64,000 bases of DNA. It comes from Parabacteroides chongii (GTDB lineage Bacteria; Bacteroidota; Bacteroidia; Bacteroidales; Tannerellaceae). Each line of letters opens with the position of its first letter. The first letter of the stretch is position 1. The stretch covers positions 5,178,501-5,242,500 of the forward strand of contig NZ_CP120849.1 of the NCBI RefSeq assembly GCF_029581355.1, written 5' to 3'. Under the pieces are notes generated by a model. The model was not told the origin of the DNA, searched no databases, and worked only from the letters and a program-made list of their open reading frames with translations. A program made the translations under genes and the position numbers. Positions 35,989-43,338 of this stretch are shown piece by piece.

Positions 35989-36267
35989 ATGAGTTTTGCT
36001 GGCCATGTTTTCGATATGATACGAAGGAACAAAGAGGATCGGGAGATGCTCAGACAACTCCGTGACCGGGGAAAAGACACCCGTGCAAAGTATGTTTCAC
36101 AACTCCCGGACATCAGTGCCGAAGAGTTCGACCGGATCAACCGGCAGGTGAAAGAACGCGAACAAGATGAACAAAAGTACTTCTTACAAATAAAATATGT
36201 GATTTTACTGGCTGCCCTTGCCGCCTTTATCTTATTATGGATCATATTAAAAGTATTCTCTTTCTGA
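35989..36267 (+). CDS. Small membrane-anchored protein of unknown function
   Basis: 92 residues. A charged, likely helical N-terminal 60 residues (MIRRNKEDREMLRQLRDRGK, EFDRINRQVKEREQDEQKY) is followed by one C-terminal membrane helix (YVILLAALAAFILLWIILKV). Family not recognised. It lies 15 bases before the DMT transporter gene, so the two form an operon. Confidence 0.78.
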   Translation: MSFAGHVFDMIRRNKEDREMLRQLRDRGKDTRAKYVSQLPDISAEEFDRINRQVKEREQDEQKYFLQIKYVILLAALAAFILLWIILKVFSF

Positions 36268-36282
36268 AATTCTCATAAAAAT

Positions 36283-37188
36283 ATGGCAAAGAATAATCTG
36301 ACTTACTGGTATCATCTGATCGCAATCATCACGGTTATTATCTGGGGTACGACTTTCGTTTCGACAAAAATCCTGATTCATAACGGGCTGTCTCCCGTCG
36401 ACATTCTTTTCTACCGTTTCGCGCTGGCTTATGTCTGCATCTGGTTTATTTCGCCCAAGGTGCTGTTCGCCAGGAGCAAACGGGATGAACTTATGTTCGT
36501 AGCCGCCGGGCTTTGCGGGGGATCGATCTATTTTATTACCGAAAATACGGCGCTGGGGATCACGCTGGCTTCAAACGTGTCGCTCATCATCTGCACCGCT
36601 CCTATCCTGACGGCGTTTCTTTCGCTCCTGTTTTACCGCAGGGAGAAGATCAAACCGAATCTGATCTACGGCTCGGTCATAGCACTGATCGGGGTGGCGT
36701 TTGTCGTGTTCAATGGTAGTTTTCTACTGAAAATCAATCCACTGGGAGATATGTTGACGCTGATCGCAGCGTTGATGTGGGCGTTTTACTGTCTGATACT
36801 GAAACAGATGGGGAACCGGTATCCGACATTGCTGATTACCCGGAAGGTGTTTTTCTACGGGCCTGTCACATTAACCCCGATGTTCCTGCTCCATCCGTTG
36901 AATACGGATACGGCGATACTCTTCCGCCCGGTCGTTGCAGCTAACCTGCTGTTCCTGGGTGTGGTAGCATCGATGCTTTGTTACATCATGTGGAACACGG
37001 CAGTCAAAGAGCTGGGTCCGTTCCGCACGGCCAACTATATCTATATTGTCCCGCTGGTGACGCTGATCACTTCCGCCATCGTGATCGACGAAATCATCAC
37101 GGTGATCGCCCTGATCGGATCGGTCTTTATCCTGAGCGGGGTTTATATTGCGGAGAGGGGATTTCATTTTAAAAGTGTCTCAGTTTGA
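36283..37188 (+). CDS. EamA/DMT-family transporter
   Basis: 301 residues, ten membrane helices in two EamA repeats. Seen: ITVIIWGTTFVSTKILIHNG at the start, FITENTALGITLASNVSLII, ALIGVAFVVFNG, and in the second repeat LIAALMWAFYCLILKQMGN and YIYIVPLVTLITSAIVIDE. Inner-membrane metabolite exporter or importer; substrate unknown. Downstream partner of the small membrane protein gene. A weak stem (TGAGGTG/CACCTCA, 37186-37208) overlaps its stop codon. Confidence 0.92.
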   Translation: MAKNNLTYWYHLIAIITVIIWGTTFVSTKILIHNGLSPVDILFYRFALAYVCIWFISPKVLFARSKRDELMFVAAGLCGGSIYFITENTALGITLASNVSLIICTAPILTAFLSLLFYRREKIKPNLIYGSVIALIGVAFVVFNGSFLLKINPLGDMLTLIAALMWAFYCLILKQMGNRYPTLLITRKVFFYGPVTLTPMFLLHPLNTDTAILFRPVVAANLLFLGVVASMLCYIMWNTAVKELGPFRTANYIYIVPLVTLITSAIVIDEIITVIALIGSVFILSGVYIAERGFHFKSVSV

Positions 37189-37254
37189 GGTGTAATTTTA
37201 GCACCTCACAGTCTTAAAATCCTACCTGAGAATAAAAAATAAGACTTTAAGCAT

Positions 37255-37440
37255 GCTAAAACAAATGTTACAACCGGAAACCTGAATAAAGCAGTTCAAA
37301 GGAACATTAAGCGTTTTCCCGTTGATTTTATGTTTCAGCTAACAAAAAAAGAGTTTGAAGAACAAAACTTGATATTCCAAAATGGAACATCAAGATGGGG
37401 TGGTACTCGTAAGTTTCAGATAAGCCACGTAACCCGGTAG
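37255..37440 (+). pseudogene. Remnant of an ORF6N-domain (phage/mobile-element) gene
   Basis: In the frame of 37279, the sequence reads NLNKAVQRNIKRFPVDFMFQ, then LTKKEFEEQNLIFQ and SRWGGTRKF before a stop at 37438-37440. This is the core of the ORF6N domain (KRNxxRFPxDFMFQLT ... SxWGGxRK), a DNA-binding domain common in phages and mobile elements. There is no start codon in frame, and the rest of the gene is missing on both sides. A decayed fragment between the DMT gene and the second Rpn gene. Confidence 0.75.
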
Positions 37441-37536
37441 GCTTTGTGAAGCCAAAGTAATTAAGGTTTATTTTGTAATCAATACTCAGCTATAAAATAA
37501 TCGCATTCTTATAACCAATCAACAAGAATAATTATC

Positions 37537-37544
37537 TATCTTTG
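37537..37544 (+). promoter_or_regulatory. Promoter -7 box of the second Rpn gene
   Basis: TATCTTTG, 42 bases before the ATG at 37586, the same box and similar spacing as before the first Rpn gene. Confidence 0.55.
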
Positions 37545-37585
37545 CCAAACATCTATTAACAGATGTATAACTAAAACAATTAATT

Positions 37586-38461
37586 ATGGACAAATTTATC
37601 AATCCTTTCTCGGATTACGGCTGGAAGCGAATTTTCGGCAGTGAAGTAAGCAAAGATCTTATCATCAGTTTCCTCAATGAAGTCATTCAACAGGAAGTAA
37701 TCGTAGACATTACCTTTCGTAATGTGGAAATGTTGGGTCTGAAACAAGACCAGCGTCGAGCCGTTTTCGACATCTTCTGCGAGAACGAAAAAGGGGAAGT
37801 CTTTATCTGCGAGATGCAGAAAAGCCGTCAGAAATACTTCTCCGACCGGGTGTTATATTATGCCTCTTTTGCTATCCAGCAACAATCCATGATCATAAAA
37901 GAAAAACTGGAGAAAGAACCGGAGGAAAAGATCCGCAAACGATGGAACTATCATATCAGTAAAGTGTATGTCGTTTGTGTACTAAATTACATCATGGACC
38001 CGTCCCACCCGGAGAAATACCGCTGGGATATCGTGCGCATGGATCGCGAATTGAAGGTGCCCTTCAGCGAAACGCTTAACGAGATTTATCTTGAAATGCC
38101 GAAATTTGTGTTACCTTTGCGTCTATGCGACACTTTTTATAAGAAGTGGTTATATGTTTTAAACAATATCGAGATCATGGAACGATTACCTAAAGAACTC
38201 AACAACCAAATTTTCCGCAAACTGAAAAGCATTGTGGAAGTAGCGAGTATGACTCCCGACCAACGGCTTGAATACGAATTGAGCCTCTCCGTCGAACGTG
38301 ACCTCTCCGCTGCCCTCGATACCAGCTTCGAAGACGGGATGGAAAAAGGTAAGGCAGAAGAACAACGCCTTATCGCTGCCAACTTAAAAAAACAGGGAAT
38401 AAATATCGATACGATTGCGCAATGTACCGGATTGTCGGTAGAAGAAATAAGTAAATTGTAA
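37586..38461 (+). CDS. Rpn-family recombination-promoting nuclease / PD-(D/E)XK transposase-like protein
   Basis: 291 residues, the usual full length. Seen in order: MDKFINPFSDYGWKRIFGSE (family start), the catalytic Asp in AVFDIFCENEKG, Glu-x-Gln in FICEMQKSRQKYFSDR, VYVVCVLNYIMD, a helical C-terminus with SIVEVASMTPDQRLEYELSL, and an HTH-like tail (KKQGINIDTIAQCTGLSVEEI). Full-length sister of the gene at 9085. It ends in the shared stem terminator at 38483 and is followed by the tyrosine recombinase. Probably a selfish or recombination-stimulating gene. Confidence 0.9.
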   Translation: MDKFINPFSDYGWKRIFGSEVSKDLIISFLNEVIQQEVIVDITFRNVEMLGLKQDQRRAVFDIFCENEKGEVFICEMQKSRQKYFSDRVLYYASFAIQQQSMIIKEKLEKEPEEKIRKRWNYHISKVYVVCVLNYIMDPSHPEKYRWDIVRMDRELKVPFSETLNEIYLEMPKFVLPLRLCDTFYKKWLYVLNNIEIMERLPKELNNQIFRKLKSIVEVASMTPDQRLEYELSLSVERDLSAALDTSFEDGMEKGKAEEQRLIAANLKKQGINIDTIAQCTGLSVEEISKL

Positions 38462-38482
38462 TCTATAGTTGCTTATTAATCG

Positions 38483-38524
38483 AATCAGCCAGATCGCCAT
38501 ACATTAAAAACAATCTGGCTGATT
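38483..38524 (+). terminator. Terminator of the second Rpn gene
   Basis: AATCAGCCAGAT at 38483-38494 with its complement at 38513-38524, followed by TTTGTTT. Same sequence family as 9824-9862 and 51879-51920. Confidence 0.85.
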
Positions 38525-38617
38525 TTGTTTGAGTCCACCTTTTGAACCTTTCCATCCCCTTCCCCGTTATTTATTCACTATTATGCGGAACGCCGACTAA
38601 ACGGCAGACAAATAATA

Positions 38618-39925
38618 ATGAATAAAGATAAAACACAGAACAACGACAAAACGCCGAAAAGCAAGCTGCTGATCAAAGCGTTTGAGGAACAGGTCAAGAT
38701 AAAAATTGACCTGGGAAGGGAAAGAACAGCCAAAAACTACCGTACAACTATTGCCAAAATAAAGACCTACCTCTCGGAACAGAGCGATAGCGATAGCAAT
38801 AACCGTAATGCCAACGGTAACCGTCCCCTCCCCACCCTCCGCTTGCACCACATCGACACCCAATGGGTACAGGATTTCACAGCCTGGTTATACCGGCAGC
38901 ACCCCGATACCCCCGGTACGGCAGGCTTCTACCTCAGCAACTTCAAAGCCATGTACAACCACACCGTCGAACAAGGTCAGGTCACCTACCCCGATAGCGG
39001 CTACCCCTTTGCCCACGTATCGATAAAAAGCCCCGTCCCCTTCAAACGCGCCCTTCCCCAAAAAGAGGTACAGCGGCTGAGCGAAAGAAACCTCTACGCA
39101 CAACTCACCCCCGCCTGCCGCGACTCACTCGACCTCTTCCTATTTATCTTCTTTTGCCAGGGCATCTCTTTCCACGACCTCTTCACACTCACCTACCACC
39201 AGATGAATGCCCCCGACTACATTCTATATACACGCAGTAAAACCAACGTCCCCCTCAAAGTAAAGCTGACCGATGAAATGAAATATATCCTCCAGCGCCA
39301 TCGGAACCCCGACAGCCCCTACCTCTTCCCTTTCCTGCACGAACGGAGGAAAGAAAAAGCGGCAGGCCCATTGAATGAAGACTCCGCCCTCAAACGCACC
39401 AACCGCCACCTCAAAAAAATCGGCAAACTACTGGGAATCGAAATGTCCCTTACCACCTATGTCATGCGTCATACCTTCGCCACCCTGATGCTCTCATCCG
39501 GAGCCACCGTCGAACTCATCAGCCAGTGCCTCGGACACAAATCCATCAAAACGACACAAATCTACCTGTCGAAACTCACGACCGAAAAATTGGACAAGGC
39601 GACCGACACGATGCTCGATATGTACATACGTCAACCCGGAGAACAAAAAGAAGTTTCTCCCCCCAAAACAAAGAAACACCGGACAAAAACGACGAAGAAA
39701 ACAGAGAAAGCTTGTCAAACAAAGGATCTCGAAGAAAAAAAATGTCCGTCTCTTAACAAGAAACGGACATTCGCGGACTTACTTGTCCGAATCACGCCGG
39801 CAAAAGTAATGAAAACCTTTTATATAAAAAAGCCAGAGAAGCATTGTTTTTTAATATTCTTTCATCACATCCTATTATTTTTTGCTGAAAAAGGCTTTCA
39901 AATTAGTGTAAACAAGCTGTACTGA
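38618..39925 (+). CDS. Tyrosine site-specific recombinase, probable invertase of the fimbrial switch
   Basis: 435 residues. SAM-like N-terminal domain (LIKAFEEQVKIKIDLGRERT) and a catalytic domain with VMRHTFATLMLSSGAT (box II Arg), ISQCLGHKSIKTTQIYLS (His and nucleophile Tyr) and FFCQGISFHDLFTL at box I. In box I the usual Arg seems replaced by Gln, as happens in some Bacteroidetes integrases. After the nucleophile a basic tail (KKHRTKTTKKTEK) enters the left 32-bp inverted repeat at codon 375. Residues 386-435 are encoded inside the invertible segment. With the segment flipped the frame stays open for 35 other codons. It most likely inverts this segment. Confidence 0.85.
   Translation: MNKDKTQNNDKTPKSKLLIKAFEEQVKIKIDLGRERTAKNYRTTIAKIKTYLSEQSDSDSNNRNANGNRPLPTLRLHHIDTQWVQDFTAWLYRQHPDTPGTAGFYLSNFKAMYNHTVEQGQVTYPDSGYPFAHVSIKSPVPFKRALPQKEVQRLSERNLYAQLTPACRDSLDLFLFIFFCQGISFHDLFTLTYHQMNAPDYILYTRSKTNVPLKVKLTDEMKYILQRHRNPDSPYLFPFLHERRKEKAAGPLNEDSALKRTNRHLKKIGKLLGIEMSLTTYVMRHTFATLMLSSGATVELISQCLGHKSIKTTQIYLSKLTTEKLDKATDTMLDMYIRQPGEQKEVSPPKTKKHRTKTTKKTEKACQTKDLEEKKCPSLNKKRTFADLLVRITPAKVMKTFYIKKPEKHCFLIFFHHILLFFAEKGFQISVNKLY
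39741..39772 (+). repeat. Left 32-bp inverted repeat of the invertible segment
   Basis: AATGTCCGTCTC followed by TTAACAAGAAACGGACATTC. The reverse complement occurs without mismatch at 39983-40014. The repeat is itself a quasi-palindrome (AATGTCCGT ... ACGGACATT arms, TCTT-AAC-AAGA centre), as expected for a recombinase crossover site. It lies inside the recombinase coding frame. Confidence 0.92.
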
Positions 39926-39982
39926 AACAGCGACCTTTTTAAATATGCCTTGATTTTCAGAGCCTATATATTGTAATTTTCC
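39773..39982. other. Invertible promoter segment (210 bp), current orientation reads OFF
   Basis: Bounded by the perfect 32-bp inverted repeats. It contains the last 50 codons of the recombinase and the whole zone where the promoter of the downstream fimbrial operon should be. Its best promoter box (TACTTTTG, minus strand, 39801-39808) points left, away from the operon. The best rightward candidate is TAATTTTC at 39974-39981, which lacks the final G. Inversion would put the good box at about 39947-39954 facing the operon, about 120 bases before its first gene. Confidence 0.8.
39801..39808 (-). promoter_or_regulatory. Promoter -7 box inside the invertible segment
   Basis: TACTTTTG on the minus strand, full TAnnTTTG match, preceded by a T-rich -33 zone (39826-39830). 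In this orientation it would give antisense RNA into the recombinase gene. Confidence 0.6.
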
Positions 39983-40014
39983 GAATGTCCGTTTCTTGTT
40001 AAGAGACGGACATT
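39983..40014 (-). repeat. Right 32-bp inverted repeat of the invertible segment
   Basis: Exact reverse complement of 39741-39772. To its right is GGACTTACTT (40016-40025), which also stands to the right of the left repeat (39775-39784). The flanks are therefore direct repeats while the cores are inverted. Confidence 0.92.
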
Positions 40015-40076
40015 CGGACTTACTTATTCAGAGAGGCTAAACAGATCAAAGCAACAACTAAATACAACGCACTAGT

Positions 40077-40637
40077 ATGAAGGATAAACGCATATTTTTA
40101 ATTTTATCGGCAATAGTACTGACGGTATCATCCGCCTTCGCCCAAAAGATAGCACTTAAAAGCAATCTACTCTATGACGTAACCACAACTCTCAATATTG
40201 GTGCTGAAGTAGGACTTTCTCCTGACATCACACTGGATATTTCCGGCAATCTCAATGCCTGGACATTCGGAGGCGGCAAACAATGGCGTCACTGGCTCAT
40301 CCAACCCGAGGCCCGTTACTGGCTTTCCAAAAAATTCGACGGACATTTTATAGGATTGCATGCACATGGAGGCCAGTTCAATGTGGGAAACCTCAAATTC
40401 CTCCATACCAAAGAAGTCCGTCACCAGGGATACCTGCTGGGAGCCGGTTTTACCTACGGCTATAACTGGAAACTCAGCGACCGCTGGAAACTGGAAGCAG
40501 CCATCGGCCTGGGCTACGCCTACCTCGATTATGACCGTTATCCTTGCGGTACTTGCGGAAAGAAACTGTCTGGCGACACCAAACATTACTTCGGCCCGAC
40601 CAAAGCAGCATTCTCTCTTATTTATATCCTTAAATAA
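40077..40637 (+). CDS. DUF3575 outer-membrane protein, first gene of the fimbrial operon
   Basis: 186 residues. A signal peptide (IFLILSAIVLTVSSAFAQ) is followed by a DUF3575 beta-barrel-like sequence (IALKSNLLYDVTTTLNIGAE, DISGNLNAWTF, QPEARYWLSKKFDGHFIGLH, GAGFTYGYNWKLSDRWKLE). DUF3575 genes commonly open FimA/Mfa1-type operons in Bacteroidales and probably help surface assembly. It begins 62 bases after the right inverted repeat, so it is the first gene controlled by the switch, and it lies 23 bases before the HU gene. Confidence 0.9.
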   Translation: MKDKRIFLILSAIVLTVSSAFAQKIALKSNLLYDVTTTLNIGAEVGLSPDITLDISGNLNAWTFGGGKQWRHWLIQPEARYWLSKKFDGHFIGLHAHGGQFNVGNLKFLHTKEVRHQGYLLGAGFTYGYNWKLSDRWKLEAAIGLGYAYLDYDRYPCGTCGKKLSGDTKHYFGPTKAAFSLIYILK

Positions 40638-40660
40638 TATATAATCTAAATCAATAAAAA

Positions 40661-40942
40661 ATGAACAAAGCAGAACTAATAACAGCAATCGCCCAGGACA
40701 TGGGAGTGACTTTCGTTGCAGCCAAAGGATTTATCGATAGCTTTCAACGGACCGTCTCCAATATTCTTGCAGAAGGCGATATGATCTCACTTCACAACTT
40801 CGGATGCCTGCAAACGAAAGAACAGGGAGCACGCCCGGTACGCAACCCCAAAACAGGCGAGCCCGTCATGCTGGCTCCCCGTACTACCGTCCGTTTCAAG
40901 CCGGGAAAGCTACTGCTTGAAACTGTGAACAAACAGAAATAA
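40661..40942 (+). CDS. HU-family DNA-binding protein
   Basis: 93 residues, standard HU/IHF length. MNKAELITAIAQDMGVTFVA, the dimer helices, GDMISLHNFGCLQTKEQGAR, and the DNA-clasping arm RPVRNPKTGEPVMLAPRTTV with the conserved Pro. A chromosome-organising protein encoded inside a surface-structure operon is unusual. It could assist the recombinase, whose family often needs HU/IHF, or regulate the operon. It lies 23 bases after the DUF3575 gene and 70 bases before the major fimbrillin. Confidence 0.95.
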   Translation: MNKAELITAIAQDMGVTFVAAKGFIDSFQRTVSNILAEGDMISLHNFGCLQTKEQGARPVRNPKTGEPVMLAPRTTVRFKPGKLLLETVNKQK

Positions 40943-41012
40943 TTACTTTACAATAAAGCTCAAATTTTCAGAGAAACAACTTAATCATTTTATTAATTTA
41001 ATTATCAATCTT

Positions 41013-42371
41013 ATGAAACTAAGAAACATTTTCGCTGTTGCGCTGGCAGGTCTGGCATTCACAGCATGTAACAATGACGACGTACCCGGAAAAGGTACAG
41101 ATGGAAATGGAGCAGAGAAGACCTTTATCGGCCTGACTATCCAACTTCCCAAAGGAACAGTGACAAAAGGGGCAACAGATGCCGCAGGTACTGCTAATGA
41201 AAACCGCCTGAAAACACTGCACATCTATTGCTGGACAGGTATGAACATCGGTACGCCCACGACAGTGGATATTGATACCGAAGCCACAGCGGATGCAAGC
41301 GGAGGTTATACTGTAAATGCTGCCATCGAAGGTGTAGTGGGTGCGAACAATATCTTCGTGACGGCTAATACGGCAGCTCCTATCACCGGTCTGACAGCCG
41401 CAGGTGTTACACACGACACTCCGCAGGAACTCACACAAACACTGGCAAGCCTGATCGATGAAACAGGAGGCGGTGAAGGTTTCGTTATGTTTAGCAAGGA
41501 TATTGTAGAGGTAAATGCCGCTGCAGCGGCGAAAGCTGACGTAGAAGCTGGTTCTGTAGCTACAAACATTGCAGCAGTCACACTGCGTCGTGCCGTAGCC
41601 AAAGTAGCTCTGACTTCTTCTTTGACATCTACAGATGGTACAGGCATCGATGATGAAGGTGGTTTCTGTAAGATATACGACGTCAAATGGAACATCGCAA
41701 ATCAGCCGGCCACCCTGTATCCGGTTGTTAAATTTGCGGCAGGACTCAATTTTGAAGCAGGTAACATCATCAGCCCGTATACAAATTTTGATCCCAACCT
41801 AGACCCAACTGAGGCCGTTCCTGCCATAGGTGAGGCTGCCGCTTTACAGTATTGCAAAGAAAACGCACACGGTAGCGCTAACGATTACACCAATCAAAAT
41901 ACAACGACTATTCAGGTGATGGCAATATGTTCTCCTAAAACATATTATAAAGAAGTAACCGATGCAGGATCTGGAAAATTCACCGCAACTACTGCTAACA
42001 ACCTGGCTAAAGGTACTACTTTCTACACCTTGAAAGCAGCAGATGGAGAGTTGGCTGCCAATTCATTCTTTGATGAGACTGCGGCAGGACAATATGCAAC
42101 AATCAAAGGCGGTGATAAAGCCACTTACTTCAATGAATACAAAGACGGTAAATGCTATTGGACAATTTATATTCATAACGGTGCAACACCGAAAGTGTAC
42201 GGTGTTCTCAGAAACAACCTGTATACCGTTAATATCAACAGCATCAAAGCTCCCGGATTCCCGGCACTTCCTATCGACAACACTCCGATCGCTTCGGAAG
42301 CCTGGATTCAGACGACCATTGCTGTCGAACCGTGGACTGCTAACGCGATGGGAGACGTAGACCTCCAGTAA
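41013..42371 (+). CDS. Major fimbrillin (FimA/Mfa1-type fimbrial subunit)
   Basis: 452 residues. A lipoprotein signal (RNIFAVALAGLAFTACNNDD, Cys after the LAFTA lipobox) is followed by two beta-sandwich domains typical of FimA/Mfa1 pilins (RLKTLHIYCWTG, NNIFVTANTAAPITGL, VTLRRAVAKVALTSS). The last strand (AVEPWTANAMGDVDLQ) has the family's closing motif. Pilins of this class are exported as lipoproteins, trimmed at the surface and polymerise by strand exchange. Position (after the leader genes, before a strong intercistronic hairpin at 42381-42410) suggests it is the abundant shaft subunit. Confidence 0.88.
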   Translation: MKLRNIFAVALAGLAFTACNNDDVPGKGTDGNGAEKTFIGLTIQLPKGTVTKGATDAAGTANENRLKTLHIYCWTGMNIGTPTTVDIDTEATADASGGYTVNAAIEGVVGANNIFVTANTAAPITGLTAAGVTHDTPQELTQTLASLIDETGGGEGFVMFSKDIVEVNAAAAAKADVEAGSVATNIAAVTLRRAVAKVALTSSLTSTDGTGIDDEGGFCKIYDVKWNIANQPATLYPVVKFAAGLNFEAGNIISPYTNFDPNLDPTEAVPAIGEAAALQYCKENAHGSANDYTNQNTTTIQVMAICSPKTYYKEVTDAGSGKFTATTANNLAKGTTFYTLKAADGELAANSFFDETAAGQYATIKGGDKATYFNEYKDGKCYWTIYIHNGATPKVYGVLRNNLYTVNINSIKAPGFPALPIDNTPIASEAWIQTTIAVEPWTANAMGDVDLQ

Positions 42372-42380
42372 TATTAACCC

Positions 42381-42410
42381 CCGGCTCCGGATAAACACAT
42401 CCGGGGCCGG
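42381..42410 (+). promoter_or_regulatory. Intercistronic hairpin after the major fimbrillin
   Basis: CCGGCTCCGGAT (42381-42392) pairs with ATCCGGGGCCGG (42399-42410), 12 pairs with one G-U, 6-base loop. It probably lets most transcripts stop or be stabilised after the shaft subunit, keeping the later genes low. Confidence 0.65.
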
Positions 42411-42429
42411 AATATAAAAAACAATCATC

Positions 42430-43227
42430 ATGGCAAACGAAGAAGAAAAAATCATCCTACAAGCCGACCTCTACGACAACCTGCTTACGGAAGAAGCCGG
42501 CGATTACACCGCCCGGCTCCGCATCTCAGGCAGCCTGCGCAACAGCAACCTCGCCCAGCGTATCCTCGACCGCGGTTCCGAATACCGGAAAGATACCATC
42601 GAAAACATTCTCAACATGGGTGACCAGGAAAAGGTGAAAGCACTCGCCGAAGGCAAAAGCGTGGTGGACGGCGTCGGTCAGACTATGATCCAGATAAAAG
42701 GCAATTTCGACGGCGAAACCGCCCCTTTCGATCCCGCCAAACACAGCCTCATTATCTCCTACACCCCCGGCAAGGCCCTCCGTAAAGCCATGCAACGGAT
42801 CGAGATACAAACCAACAAAGCCACTACCGGCCCGGTAATCAACTCGATCACCAACCCGATGACCGGCGAGGTCAATGCGACTATCCTGCCCAACCTGCCC
42901 CTGATCATCGCCGGTGCCAACCTGAAAGTGGCAACCGCCGAAAAAAACACTAAGGAGGCAACAGCAGGTCTCTTCTTCATCTCCGAAGACGGTACGACCG
43001 AAAAGCCCGCTTTATTGATCGTACATAACAACCCTTCCGAACTCACCGTCGTAGCCCCCGACCTCAACGCCGGAAACTATTACGTGGAGATACGCACCCA
43101 ATCGGCTGCCGGAAGTAAACTGGTGAAAAACATGCGCACCTTCCGCTATCCCATCCTCCTCACCGTAGGAAGCACGGAAGACGACCGGCCGGTGATTGAA
43201 AATGACGACCGGCCCGAGATTGAATAG
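42430..43227 (+). CDS. HU-like (HU-HIG type) protein with Ig-like domain and double DDRP tail
   Basis: 265 residues, homologous to the protein at 15467. The HU-like part spans about residues 1-125 (ILQADLYDNLLTEEAGDYTA, SNLAQRILDRGSEYRKDTIE, GVGQTMIQIKG). Then an Ig-like domain (PVINSITNPMTGEVNATILP, LTVVAPDLNAGNYYVEIRTQ) and the tail EDDRPVIENDDRPEIE, which holds the acidic motif twice. No signal peptide, so unlike its neighbours it stays in the cytoplasm. It is followed directly by 23-nt direct repeats. Role unknown; DNA binding is inferred from the fold. Confidence 0.75.
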   Translation: MANEEEKIILQADLYDNLLTEEAGDYTARLRISGSLRNSNLAQRILDRGSEYRKDTIENILNMGDQEKVKALAEGKSVVDGVGQTMIQIKGNFDGETAPFDPAKHSLIISYTPGKALRKAMQRIEIQTNKATTGPVINSITNPMTGEVNATILPNLPLIIAGANLKVATAEKNTKEATAGLFFISEDGTTEKPALLIVHNNPSELTVVAPDLNAGNYYVEIRTQSAAGSKLVKNMRTFRYPILLTVGSTEDDRPVIENDDRPEIE

Positions 43228-43239
43228 GAAACATACCTT

Positions 43240-43308
43240 CCAGTCTACTGGAAACAGATCGTGCAGCAGACTGGAAAGCCGGTTCGCAACAGACCGGAAG
43301 GCCGTCCG
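43240..43308 (+). repeat. Degenerate 23-nt direct repeats after an HU-like gene
   Basis: Three consecutive 23-base units start at 43240. Cores: TTCCAGTCTACTGGAA, GCAGCAGACTGGAA, GCAACAGACCGGAA. They begin 13 bases after the stop codon of the HU-like gene and lie in the 111-base gap before the FimB/Mfa2-type gene, so they are transcribed. Same period and same relative position as 15378-15447. Confidence 0.7.
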
Positions 43309-43338
43309 CCTAAAACATGTTAAAACAATAAGATCAAA

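Noticed and set aside
39974..39981. TAATTTTC as the working operon promoter in the present orientation
   Set aside because: It lacks the final G of the -7 consensus while a full match exists on the other strand; kept only as an alternative.
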